Assembly (NCBI GenBank): GCA_015056495.1
Contig: SVGC01000008.1
Span: 1 to 64,000, forward strand
DNA: 64,000 bases
DNA from: Butyrivibrio sp.
GTDB taxonomy: Bacteria; Bacillota; Clostridia; Lachnospirales; Lachnospiraceae
Direction of reading: 5' to 3'
Within the stretch, counting starts at the first letter, position 1; the number at the start of each line of letters is the position of its first letter. Position numbers and translations under genes: made by a program. This document shows, piece after piece, positions 16,973-25,368 of the stretch. The notes under the pieces were generated by a model. The model saw only the letters and a list, made by a program, of their open reading frames with translations. It did no database searches and had not been told where the DNA came from.

Positions 16973-18547
16973 TTAATTCAGATAGTTAAGCGGATTTACC
17001 TGGGTTCCATTTACAAGGATCTCAAAATGGAGGTGAGGTCCGGTACTTACACCGGTATTACCACTAAGAGCTATCTTTTCACCCTGTTTTACAGTCTGTC
17101 CAACGCTTACAAGCACCTTAGACAGATGTCCATACCTTGTTTCCTTGCCATCTGCGTGTTTAATGTATACGCAATAGCCATATCCACTTCCCCATCCTGC
17201 TCTTGTGACTGTTCCTGAAGAAGAAGCCATAACAGCAGTACCAATAGGTGTAGCCCAGTCGACGCCCTTATGATAGGTGCTGGCGCCCTTGGTAGGTGCC
17301 GATCTCTTACCAAATCCAGAGGTAAGACGACCTCCGGAAATAGGTTTTATATATGTAGGAGGTACGATCGTTCCTCTTTCAACGATCTTTGGAACAGCCA
17401 TGTAAGTAATTTCTTCTTTCTGGATGTCCGTTTCCTCACTGCTATCATTTTCATATGTTACAAGTGCGACTACCTTACGATGTCCGGCAGATGGCTCCTG
17501 TAATACTTTGGTCTGAGTAGTGTACCAGCTGTCGTTATCAACATACTGAACTTCTGCTTCGTAGTCTTCCTCATAATAGTTCAAAACAGTATATACAACT
17601 GACAACTCAGGTTCAGGAACTGTAACGATGATCTCGTCTTCAGTTCTGATCGTAGATGTGGCACTTTCAATAGAATCATTCATCTGTACCAGATCATCTA
17701 CTGTAAGTCCGTATGCAAGTGCTATTGATCCAAGAGTATCACCTGATTTGACTTCGTATATCTCGTTGGTCTCTTTATCTTTAGTAACCTCATCAATAGC
17801 AGTCTCTATATCTGTAATCTCTTCTGCAGGAAGATAGGACTCTACTATTTCAATCTTGTCTGCAAAATCTATGCTCTGAAGTCCAAGCTCATAGTCTTCA
17901 AAAGCCATATCTGTAATAAGAGGCTTGATATCATCAAATAAAGATGTCATATCGGCAAAAAAGCCTGCTTCAGGAAGTCTATTTTCTGCTTCCTCTTCTT
18001 TTTGTATCTCTTCTACAGATTCAACAAGTGGAGTAAGCACATTTACTTCTCTGTCTGAATCAAGTACAAGCTGAACATCATAGAGGTTTTCAGTATCGTA
18101 CTTGGAAATAGATGTCTCAAGCAGTTCATAAACATCTTCTTTTGAGGCAAGGTTAACGTAATACTCGTTGATCTTGACTGTATAAGAACGGTTCAGGGTA
18201 CTTACAAGATTGTCTTCCAATACAGCTATCATATTCTGAGTAACTGTATCTTCATCATCGATTTCTCCCCAATATACAGATCTTCCCTCAGTTTCCATAT
18301 CAGCTACAGCCATTGTAAGCTCTGTATCTGATGTAGAGATTGCTCTTCTGGCTTCTCTAAGGCACGCATAAGCAGATTCTTTTGAATCAAGAATTCCAAC
18401 AGTAACGCCATCAAGCTTTATGGTAAAAATATTGTTTCCATCTTTTTGTAATTTACTAATGCCCGGTATAACCAATAAGAAAATACCCGCCACTAAAAGC
18501 GTTCCCTGCAAAAACCAGAGACGCATTTTCCTGGTGTATCTTTTCAT
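16973..18547 (-). CDS. membrane-anchored M23 peptidase with LysM and G5 domains
   Basis: A 524-residue wall hydrolase. It has one N-terminal transmembrane helix (about 10-28) and a long outer helical region. A LysM domain follows (about 262-308, YEVKSGDTLGSIALAYGLTV, binds peptidoglycan), then a G5 domain (about 315-395). The C-terminal M23 zinc endopeptidase starts near 404, with HxxxD (H426, D430) and HLH (H505-H507) intact, so it should be active. The same LysM-G5-M23 order occurs in Firmicute cell-separation and spore-wall enzymes. Its ATG overlaps the stop of the flavin reductase gene by 4 nt. Confidence 0.93.
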   Translation of the reverse strand: MKRYTRKMRLWFLQGTLLVAGIFLLVIPGISKLQKDGNNIFTIKLDGVTVGILDSKESAYACLREARRAISTSDTELTMAVADMETEGRSVYWGEIDDEDTVTQNMIAVLEDNLVSTLNRSYTVKINEYYVNLASKEDVYELLETSISKYDTENLYDVQLVLDSDREVNVLTPLVESVEEIQKEEEAENRLPEAGFFADMTSLFDDIKPLITDMAFEDYELGLQSIDFADKIEIVESYLPAEEITDIETAIDEVTKDKETNEIYEVKSGDTLGSIALAYGLTVDDLVQMNDSIESATSTIRTEDEIIVTVPEPELSVVYTVLNYYEEDYEAEVQYVDNDSWYTTQTKVLQEPSAGHRKVVALVTYENDSSEETDIQKEEITYMAVPKIVERGTIVPPTYIKPISGGRLTSGFGKRSAPTKGASTYHKGVDWATPIGTAVMASSSGTVTRAGWGSGYGYCVYIKHADGKETRYGHLSKVLVSVGQTVKQGEKIALSGNTGVSTGPHLHFEILVNGTQVNPLNYLN

Positions 18548-19134
18548 GACTTCTTTTTTCTTCCCTGCTTCTTCTTTTTTACTACACTATATCCAAATTT
18601 GCCAAGTTTCTGGCCAAGTTCAAAATACTCTCCATGAGAATAAGCTATGAGACCTGCTCTGTGCATGTCAAATCTTCCCTTCTCATCAAGATAAGTATCA
18701 TCCACATCAACACACATAACTTCTGCAATAAACATATCATGGCTTCCCAACGGGATTATCTGCTTAACCTTACATTCAATGTTGACCGGACACTCTTCGA
18801 TGCCTGGAGCGCTGACCTTGTTGGACTTAAGCGGTGTCAGGTGCATTTCCTTGAACTTGTCATAATCTCTTCCTGAACGAACGCCGCACCAGTCAGCCTG
18901 TTTTGCGGTCTTCTTATTAGTCAGATTGACTACAAATTCACCAGTTTCCTTGATTATGTCATAGGAGTATCTCTCCGGTCTTACTGATATTGAAAGCATT
19001 GCAGGGGAACTGCAAACATTTCCTGCCCAAGCAACTGTAATAATATTTGGTGTTTCATTTTCTCTACCACAGCTGACCATTACTGCAGGGATAGGATAGA
19101 GCATATTCCCCGGACGCCATATTTCTCTAGCCAT
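18544..19134 (-). CDS. flavin reductase family protein (FMN-binding split barrel)
   Basis: A 196-residue protein with PIPAVMVSCGRENETPNIITVAWAGNVCSSPAMLSISVRPERYSYD at the N-terminus, the usual flavin-binding beginning of this fold, and FVVNLTNKK. The mid segment DMFIAEVMCVDVDDTYLDEKGRFD is also typical. A basic Lys-rich tail (VKKKKQGRKKK) ends the protein. The substrate is unknown; relatives are NAD(P)H:flavin oxidoreductases or flavoredoxins. It is translationally coupled to the M23 peptidase gene and follows the coiled-coil gene by 10 nt. Confidence 0.85.
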   Translation of the reverse strand: MAREIWRPGNMLYPIPAVMVSCGRENETPNIITVAWAGNVCSSPAMLSISVRPERYSYDIIKETGEFVVNLTNKKTAKQADWCGVRSGRDYDKFKEMHLTPLKSNKVSAPGIEECPVNIECKVKQIIPLGSHDMFIAEVMCVDVDDTYLDEKGRFDMHRAGLIAYSHGEYFELGQKLGKFGYSVVKKKKQGRKKKS

Positions 19135-19144
19135 AAATTATTCC

Positions 19145-19714
19145 TTACATGATTCCATAAATATGTAGCAGCATGATTATCAGATTAGCTGCTGCAATAA
19201 GTAAAGTGATTATACAAACCGGAAGAACTGCATTGTTCTTGGTTCCAATCTGTACCTCAAGCTCTTCTGCACGTTTAGAGAGCTTTTTAAATTCTTCTCT
19301 AAGTGCCTGGACCTGAGCTGTATTTTCATCTACTATTGCCTGTCTGATGCTAGGCATCTGTTTATTTAAGGCTTCCTGAATAGAAGCTTCAACATTTCTC
19401 CAGGTACGAACACCTACATCATAGGTTTTTTCATCGCTCAGATCAATTTTCTTAAGGATGTTTTCAACCTGTTCTGTTAATGGAGTAATATCTATATTTT
19501 TTGAAGAATTATCTGCCAGGTTGTCGATTCCCTTTTGCAGATTGTTCATGTTTTCTTTTAACAGTTCTACTTCTTTTTCGTAAATCTCAGCCTGCTTTTT
19601 AATGCGATCCTGTTCAGCAGCTTCTGCAGCCTCATTTGCGCGGATCATTTCCTGCGCACTAAGCTTCTGCGCAAACTTATCCATTAAGTTATCCACAAAC
19701 TTTCCTCCCAACAT
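19145..19714 (-). CDS. tail-anchored coiled-coil protein of unknown function
   Basis: A 189-residue protein with no signal peptide, rich in Glu, Lys, Gln and Asn. Heptad-like stretches (about 25-75 and 115-155) predict coiled coil, and a C-terminal hydrophobic segment (AVLPVCIITLLIAAANLIIMLL, about 162-185) should anchor it in the membrane with the coil in the cytoplasm. I recognise no family. GAGAGGATG precedes the ATG. It is the first gene of the flavin reductase-M23 peptidase set and lies beyond the multi-hairpin region from the alarmone synthetase. Confidence 0.7.
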   Translation of the reverse strand: MLGGKFVDNLMDKFAQKLSAQEMIRANEAAEAAEQDRIKKQAEIYEKEVELLKENMNNLQKGIDNLADNSSKNIDITPLTEQVENILKKIDLSDEKTYDVGVRTWRNVEASIQEALNKQMPSIRQAIVDENTAQVQALREEFKKLSKRAEELEVQIGTKNNAVLPVCIITLLIAAANLIIMLLHIYGIM

Positions 19715-19929
19715 AAGCTTTCATCCTCTCTTAATTGTTAGTTAATGTAATCCGATGAAAAACCTTACTTTTTTATAAAATGACAATAAGTCTTTTCTTA
19801 ATATAGCCTAACACTCATTGTATATTTTGCACAAGAATTATTTTATCGTTAACTTTGCTTTGTACATATTTACGTTATGTTAAAAGCTTGTTCATAGTTT
19901 GTTCATATTTGATTGGTACTATTTATACA

Positions 19930-20160
19930 TGCCGATGAGATGCACGGCACACTAAATTCAAAAGATAGATAATTTTTTCATAATAGCCCAGGCGTTGGAG
20001 ACAGCGTCTGGGCACTCCTCATTTTTCGCGTTAAATGAGGCATGCATAAATCATAAAAATAGTTATGCCAAGCTTGCTTGGTAATAACTATTTTTTTATT
20101 TATATACGGCGAAGCCGCGAAAGCGAGGAAACAACGTTTCCGAGCTTTCGGCATGCCTCA
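19930..20160 (+). ncRNA. multi-hairpin element, candidate structured RNA
   Basis: Six stems are packed into 231 nt. TGCCG/CGGCA (19930-19949); GCCCAGGCGTTG/CAGCGTCTGGGC (19986-20013) with a GAGA loop; CCTCATTT/AAATGAGG (20017-20040); and an outer stem TGAGGCATGC (20036-20045)/GCATGCCTCA (20151-20160). Inside the outer stem are an 18-bp interrupted hairpin (20055-20095), CGGC-GAA-GCCG (20107-20117), and CGAAAGC-GA-GGAAAC-AAC-GTTTCC-GA-GCTTTCG (20118-20150). GNRA loop and tandem G-A pairs appear only in plus-strand RNA, hence the strand call. No known RNA family recognised. Confidence 0.45.
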
Positions 20161-20180
20161 ACCATTGTTCTTTTTCTTCT

Positions 20181-20828
20181 TTAAACAGCTTTATCCTTCT
20201 CTGCTGCCAGAGCCTGAATCTCATCATTGAGGCTCAGCATCTTGGCATCGAGATTGGCAACCATAGTTGCACATTCTAAAAGCTCCTGATTAATATGAGC
20301 AGGTGCGCTTCCTTCAAACTTGTACTGTATCTTATGCTCAAGACTTGCCCAAAAATCCATGGCAACAGTACGGATCTGGATCTCACATTTTACATCTATT
20401 ATCTTGTTAGAGAGGTATACAGGAATTGCAACGATCATATGATAGCTTCTATAGCCACTCTTTTTAGGATTCATGATATAATCCTTGATCGTTAAGACCT
20501 GTATATCCTTTTGATTACTTACCATATCTGCAATCTTGTAGATATCGGAAGTAAAAGAGCATATGATCCTTATACCAGCAATGTCATTGACATATCTGAC
20601 CATATTTTCAAGTGTAGAATCATATCCATGTCTTTTTAACTTTTTAACGATGCTTTCAGGAGTCTTAATCCTGGATTTGGTATGTTCAATAGGATTGTAC
20701 CTGTGTACCTCCTGAAATTCATCGTTTAAGATCTCTATTTTTGTATTTATCTGTTTTAGTGCAGAATTGTACAACAGCTGCACTTCTTCCCAACTCTTTA
20801 TATCTCCATCAGAAAGATTTAATTCCAT
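20181..20828 (-). CDS. small alarmone synthetase (RelA/SpoT-domain GTP pyrophosphokinase)
   Basis: A 215-residue single-domain (p)ppGpp synthetase of the RelQ/RelP type, lacking hydrolase, TGS and ACT domains. Recognisable segments are HTKSRIKTPESIVKKL, VNDIAGIRIIC, the active-site GYRSYHMIV and EIQIRTVAMDFWASLEHKIQYK. It makes the alarmone from ATP and GDP/GTP in response to stress, often wall stress in Firmicutes. It follows glmS after 41 nt. Which paralogue (RelP or RelQ) cannot be settled by eye, so no symbol is given. Confidence 0.9.
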   Translation of the reverse strand: MELNLSDGDIKSWEEVQLLYNSALKQINTKIEILNDEFQEVHRYNPIEHTKSRIKTPESIVKKLKRHGYDSTLENMVRYVNDIAGIRIICSFTSDIYKIADMVSNQKDIQVLTIKDYIMNPKKSGYRSYHMIVAIPVYLSNKIIDVKCEIQIRTVAMDFWASLEHKIQYKFEGSAPAHINQELLECATMVANLDAKMLSLNDEIQALAAEKDKAV

Positions 20829-20869
20829 CCTTTAATCCCCCAATCGTAGGTGAATAAATCTTACAGTGA

Positions 20870-22720
20870 TCACTCTACTGTTACGCTCTTAGCAAGGTTA
20901 CGTGGCTTATCAACATCAAGACCCTTAGATACAGAGATATAGTAACCAATGAGCTGAAGAGGAATAACAGCAAGTGATGTAGCAAAGTGCTCATCTGTCT
21001 TTGGTATAAATACTGTAAAGTCAGCTGTATCCTCAATGCTGTAGTTGCCATATGAAGTGATACCACACAGATATGCACCTCTACTCTTAACTTCTACCAT
21101 ATTTGATATTGTCTTTTCAAAGAGCTGTGACTGTGTGAGTACGCCAACAACAAGTGTTCCATCTTCGATAAGACTGATAGTTCCGTGCTTTAATTCACCT
21201 GCTGCATAGGCTTCAGAATGAATATAGCTTACTTCCTTAAGCTTAAGGCTTCCCTCAAGACAGATTGCATAGTCAATTCCACGACCAATATAGAATACGT
21301 CTTTTGCATTGGCAAACTTACTTGAGAACCACTGGATCCTATCCTTTTCTTCAATAAGCTTGCTGATCTTATCAGGAAGTGTCTGCATCTCTGTAAGAAG
21401 CTCTGTTATCTTCTCTTCTGAAAGCACGCCCTTAGCCTTGCCAAGTGCAATTGCCAGAGAATATGCTGCGATCAGCTGTGTTGAATATGCTTTTGTTGTA
21501 GCAACAGCAATTTCAGGACCTGCAAGTGTCTGGAATACATAATCTGCTTCTCTTGCAATTGAAGATCCGACTACGTTTACAATACCAAGAGTCTTGCATC
21601 CTCTGTTTCTAGCTTCACGAAGAGCTGCAAGTGAGTCTGCTGTTTCTCCTGACTGGCTTATGATCACTACAAGAGTGTTTGGAGGAAGAATAGGATTGCG
21701 GTATCTGAATTCAGAAGCAACCTCAACTCTTACAGGAACTCTTGTGAGATCTTCTATAACATACTGAGCAACGACGCCTACATGATAAGCTGATCCGCAG
21801 GCTGTAATGATGATATTGTCAAAACCTGCCAGGTCTTCATCAGTAAGACCAACACTTGAAAAATCAAGCTCCGGCTTGCCATTTACGTCTTTAACAACTG
21901 AATTGATAGTGTCACGTACAACCTTTGGCTGTTCATGGATCTCTTTGATCATGAAATGCTCAAATCCGCCTTTTTCGGCAGCATCTGCATCCCACTTGAT
22001 CTCTGTGATATCTTTCTGAACTTCATCACCATCAAGGTTAAAGAATGTAACTTCACCTGCACGGAGACGAGCCATTTCAAGGTTACCAATGTAATAAATA
22101 TCTTTTGTATGCTTAAGGATAGCTGGAACGTCTGATCCCATAAAGGTCTCACCACCAGTAACACCGATAACCATAGGGCTATCCTTACGTGCAGCATAGA
22201 TTTCACCAGGATAATCCTTGAACATAACTGCAAGGGCATATGAACCTCTTACACGTACCATTGTCTTGGCAATAGCATCGATAGGACCTACCTGATATTT
22301 TTTGTAATAGTAATCAATGAGCTTGATAGCTACTTCTGTATCTGTCTGTGAATAGAATGTATACCCGTGTCTGATAAGCTTGTCCTTAAGCTCCTGATAG
22401 TTTTCAATGATTCCGTTATGAACACCTACAACGTTCATGTCATCTGAACAGTGTGGGTGAGCGTTATTTTCTGATGGTTCACCGTGTGTAGCCCAACGTG
22501 TATGTCCAATACCACATGTACCCTTAACTGCTGCGCCATCATTAGTCTTTTCAGCAAGGATCTTTAATCTTCCCTTGGCTTTAACTACTACAGGTTCAGC
22601 ATCGCCATCTCTTACAGCGATACCTGCTGAGTCATATCCTCTATATTCAAGTTTTGAAAGTCCGTCTAAAAGAATCGGGGCAGCCTGAGATTTTCCTACA
22701 AAACCTACTATTCCGCACAT
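20870..22720 (-). CDS. glmS: glutamine--fructose-6-phosphate aminotransferase (isomerizing)
   Basis: A 616-residue cytosolic enzyme making glucosamine 6-phosphate from fructose 6-phosphate and glutamine, the entry to amino-sugar and wall synthesis. The N-terminal nucleophile Cys2 lies in MCGIVGFVG with LEYRGYDSAG; the glutaminase half has GHTRWATHG. Two SIS domains follow (ACGSAYHVG, SQSGETADSLAA; FYIGRG, KLKEVSYIHSEAYAAGELKHG), and the tail is DKPRNLAKSVTVE. Length is standard. The leader is too short for a glmS ribozyme. Confidence 0.97.
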   Translation of the reverse strand: MCGIVGFVGKSQAAPILLDGLSKLEYRGYDSAGIAVRDGDAEPVVVKAKGRLKILAEKTNDGAAVKGTCGIGHTRWATHGEPSENNAHPHCSDDMNVVGVHNGIIENYQELKDKLIRHGYTFYSQTDTEVAIKLIDYYYKKYQVGPIDAIAKTMVRVRGSYALAVMFKDYPGEIYAARKDSPMVIGVTGGETFMGSDVPAILKHTKDIYYIGNLEMARLRAGEVTFFNLDGDEVQKDITEIKWDADAAEKGGFEHFMIKEIHEQPKVVRDTINSVVKDVNGKPELDFSSVGLTDEDLAGFDNIIITACGSAYHVGVVAQYVIEDLTRVPVRVEVASEFRYRNPILPPNTLVVIISQSGETADSLAALREARNRGCKTLGIVNVVGSSIAREADYVFQTLAGPEIAVATTKAYSTQLIAAYSLAIALGKAKGVLSEEKITELLTEMQTLPDKISKLIEEKDRIQWFSSKFANAKDVFYIGRGIDYAICLEGSLKLKEVSYIHSEAYAAGELKHGTISLIEDGTLVVGVLTQSQLFEKTISNMVEVKSRGAYLCGITSYGNYSIEDTADFTVFIPKTDEHFATSLAVIPLQLIGYYISVSKGLDVDKPRNLAKSVTVE

Positions 22721-22723
22721 AAT

Positions 22724-22764
22724 ACGCTCCTTATCTAACGTTGTGTATATCCAACGCTCCTTAT
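22724..22764 (-). repeat. duplicated ribosome-binding segment in the glmS leader
   Basis: ATAAGGAGCGT occurs twice on the minus strand (22764-22754 and 22734-22724), 30 bp apart, the second just ahead of the glmS ATG. Between them GCGTTG and CAACGT can pair, so the leader holds a small hairpin beside the upstream copy. Confidence 0.6.
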
Positions 22765-22799
22765 GTATATCTCTCTTTTTTAAAAAATGTTATATGTAA

Positions 22800-22840
22800 T
22801 TACTACTATTTTTATACTGATATGTCAAATCTGCTTCCAA
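22800..22840 (-). promoter_or_regulatory. probable glmS promoter overlapping the end of the upstream gene
   Basis: Two overlapping options on the minus strand: TTGGAA (22840-22835), 18 nt, TATAAA (22816-22811); or TTGACA (22828-22823), 17 nt, TAGTAA (22805-22800). In the second case the -35 box contains the TGA stop of the glycosyltransferase gene. Either gives a leader of only about 70-85 nt. Confidence 0.4.
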
Positions 22841-23760
22841 TATGTCTTGTTCATGGTGCACAAATTGATAAACCATCCAGGAAGCTTTTTATAGCCTCTT
22901 CCAAGCTTATAGCCTATCCATCTGGAGCCACAAAGCAGTACATAATGCGGGATCAGATAATGTTTTCCTATATGAGCAAAATGACTGATGGATTTACGTA
23001 CCATCTTTACACCTTCACTCTCAGATTTAAGTCCGGCAAATATTTCCGGATGATCTATCTGAGAAACTCCCAGGTCGAAGTTTCTGTGGAACTGCTGCAT
23101 GCAGGTGTAATTATGAGAATGTACAACTGCGGCATCTGCTGCATAGTAAATAGCATAGCCTGCCTGCATTGCTGTACCTGCATATATCATATCTTCATTA
23201 AATATGGTCTTATCAATAAATCCGCCCAGCTTATTAAAGATATCCTTTTTGTACATAGCACATACATTAGAACAAAAATATGTCTTTATACCAAGCCGTT
23301 CCTTGTCTGCCTCTGTCTTTTTCATGGACTCAGCAGGATAATTGAACTTACGGTTATATCTCTCGGTAAGATTGCATTCAGGTCTTGGATATTGTCTTGC
23401 ATAGGATGCTGCAACATCTTCATCAGCAAAAGCCTTGGCCAGATTGGTTATCAGCATGCTATCCTTTGGTATCGCATCCTGTGTCATCATCAAAAAGAGG
23501 TCTGTATCAGACATGGATGCTCCTATATTTCTAGTGCCTCCATGATTAAATTCTTCTTTTGATACGTGTTTTACTATTACATTATTGTATTTTTCCTCAA
23601 AACCGGGATGCTGCTCTAAAAATGCATCAAAATACTTCTTTTCAGTATTAAGAATGATTATATGCTTAGGAGCATATAGCTGTTTTTCAAGCATATCCAG
23701 TAGCTTGATAAATTCAGCACCAGGTCGGTATGTAGGAATAATTACATCAACAGTTAACAT
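22825..23760 (-). CDS. GT2-family glycosyltransferase, rhamnosyltransferase-like
   Basis: A 311-residue GT-A fold enzyme. DVIIPTYRPG opens the nucleotide-binding half. EFNHGGTRNIGASM and LMMTQDAIP match the RfbF-like rhamnosyltransferase subgroup, and FNEDMIYAGTAMQAGYAIYY holds the acceptor-side acidic residues. dTDP-rhamnose as donor is inference from this resemblance and the rfb genes downstream. The start is at 23760 with AAGGAA upstream; an earlier in-frame ATG lies inside the terminator hairpin at 23783-23805 and is rejected. It is the last glycan gene before glmS. Confidence 0.85.
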   Translation of the reverse strand: MLTVDVIIPTYRPGAEFIKLLDMLEKQLYAPKHIIILNTEKKYFDAFLEQHPGFEEKYNNVIVKHVSKEEFNHGGTRNIGASMSDTDLFLMMTQDAIPKDSMLITNLAKAFADEDVAASYARQYPRPECNLTERYNRKFNYPAESMKKTEADKERLGIKTYFCSNVCAMYKKDIFNKLGGFIDKTIFNEDMIYAGTAMQAGYAIYYAADAAVVHSHNYTCMQQFHRNFDLGVSQIDHPEIFAGLKSESEGVKMVRKSISHFAHIGKHYLIPHYVLLCGSRWIGYKLGRGYKKLPGWFINLCTMNKTYWKQI

Positions 23761-23776
23761 AAAATATCCATTCCTT

Positions 23777-23805
23777 AAAAAAGAGGCCAAAAGTATCTTG
23801 GCCTC
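23777..23805 (-). terminator. intrinsic terminator after the LCP gene
   Basis: On the minus strand GAGGCCAA (23805-23798) pairs with TTGGCCTC (23790-23783), followed by six T (23782-23777). It lies 25 nt past the LCP stop and just before the next gene, so the downstream gene may need its own promoter or read-through. Confidence 0.9.
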
Positions 23806-23829
23806 TCATTCTTTTTATTATTGCCTCAA

Positions 23830-25179
23830 TCAGTTCAATGTATATTGAGATGCAACACTCTTGATATGATCACTAATTGTCTGTACATCTGATGAACACT
23901 CATAATCTGTCTCATCAAACAAGAACTCATGTAACCACTGAACGTTATCTGTAAGATCACAAGCAACTACACAGCTTCCTGCCTTACCAAGTGTTCCTGT
24001 CTTGCGATAGTCTGCATATGGGAAACCATCGTTTCCTGTTACATTGTAGCTTGCGATATCTGACAGAAGCTCTGTTATCTCTGAAAGATCAAGAGATGTA
24101 TATGTCTCATCAAATACGTCTGCTGCAATATCTGCCAACTTGGAAGGTTTAGTCTTGGCTTTTTCAAGAACAGCCATAAGTACATCACGCTGTCTCTGAG
24201 CTCTCTGGAAGTCATTTCCTACATAACGGATACGGCAGTATGCTGTAGCCTGAAGTCCGTTAAGTGTCTGAAGACCAGATGAAGTAACAGGTGTATAATC
24301 AACGCCTTCTGTAGCTACGAAATTATCTTCACCAGCTGCGTTTGTACCGCTCTTTTTACCAACCATACTGATCTGGTAGTTATTAAGGTGAGAAATCTCA
24401 TTTTCCTGAACATTGATCTCTACTCCGCCCAGATCATCGATTACATCAATAAGTCCGTCAAAACCGATAGTAACGAAATCTTCGATATCCATATCAAGGT
24501 TCATATTGAGCATTGAGATAGCCTGCTGTGGACCACCAGCTGCATATGCTGCATTAGCCTTGGAATATGTATCATTACTCAGATTAAGGTATGTATCACG
24601 GTAAACAGATACAAGCTTGATATCATGTGTTTCATTATTGATAGAAGCAATGATGATAGTATCACTTCGTGTGTTCTTGTTGAGCTGGCCTTCACGGGAG
24701 TCAACACCGAAAAGTGCGATATTGGTGTAGTCCTTCATGGATTCATTACTCTGTACTGTTTCACTGATACTTTCCTGAATCTCAGTCTCATCAAGTTCTA
24801 CCTTACCAACCTTGGTAACATTCATCTTGATAAATAATGTGTAAGCTACAAAACCAAGTACTAACAGTACTGCTAATTCTACACATAAGATAATGATACC
24901 GCTCTTCTTTTTCTTAGATCTGCCTCTTGAGCCTGATCTTGATGAAGATCTGCTTGAGTTTCCGGATCTTCTTCTATTATCATAATCATAATCGTAATCA
25001 GATCGTCTGCTGGAGCTTCCGCTTCTGCTTGAAGAACTCCTGCTTCCTGATGATCTTGATGATCTTCTGTCATCATAGTAGTCGTCATCGTAATCACGAC
25101 TTCTTCTGTCTGATGGTCTTCTATCAGAATCCCTTCTAGGTCTTCTATCATAGTAGTCATCGTCACGTCTGTTTGACAT
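23830..25179 (-). CDS. LytR-CpsA-Psr family wall-polymer ligase with Arg/Asp/Ser-rich cytoplasmic tail
   Basis: A 449-residue membrane protein that transfers undecaprenyl-linked glycans to peptidoglycan outside the membrane. Residues 1-90 are low complexity (RRDDDYYDRRPRRD, then RS-rich) ending in KKKK; the transmembrane helix is about 94-116. The LCP domain starts near 153 with FGVDSREG, then TRSDTIIIASI, the catalytic-region arginine in SVYRDTYLNL (R194), and later ATAYCRIRYVGNDFQRAQRQRDVL. The start at 25179 has AAGGAG 10 nt upstream. As the only LCP gene here it is the natural attachment enzyme for the glycan made by this locus. Confidence 0.93.
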   Translation of the reverse strand: MSNRRDDDYYDRRPRRDSDRRPSDRRSRDYDDDYYDDRRSSRSSGSRSSSSRSGSSSRRSDYDYDYDNRRRSGNSSRSSSRSGSRGRSKKKKSGIIILCVELAVLLVLGFVAYTLFIKMNVTKVGKVELDETEIQESISETVQSNESMKDYTNIALFGVDSREGQLNKNTRSDTIIIASINNETHDIKLVSVYRDTYLNLSNDTYSKANAAYAAGGPQQAISMLNMNLDMDIEDFVTIGFDGLIDVIDDLGGVEINVQENEISHLNNYQISMVGKKSGTNAAGEDNFVATEGVDYTPVTSSGLQTLNGLQATAYCRIRYVGNDFQRAQRQRDVLMAVLEKAKTKPSKLADIAADVFDETYTSLDLSEITELLSDIASYNVTGNDGFPYADYRKTGTLGKAGSCVVACDLTDNVQWLHEFLFDETDYECSSDVQTISDHIKSVASQYTLN

Positions 25180-25368
25180 TGCAACTAGTCTCCTTTTCCC
25201 CAATAAAACTTGTGGCACACATCAGCTATTTCATAAATATAACCCATATTGTAAAAAGTAATAAAAATAATTCAAAAAACAAAATGCCACTAAGTAATAA
25301 TGCCACAAAACACAAAATTATACAAGCTAAAGCAAGTGGTCAATAAATTCAAAAAACTTGTGTTTTCA

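Noticed and set aside
19986-20026. Simple plus-strand intrinsic terminator as full explanation of the 20-kb hairpins
   Set aside because: The T-run comes 8 nt after the stem and no plus-strand gene precedes it; the further five stems would remain unexplained.
22721-22824. glmS ribozyme in the glmS leader
   Set aside because: The gap is too short and lacks the conserved core; only a small hairpin and repeated binding site are present.
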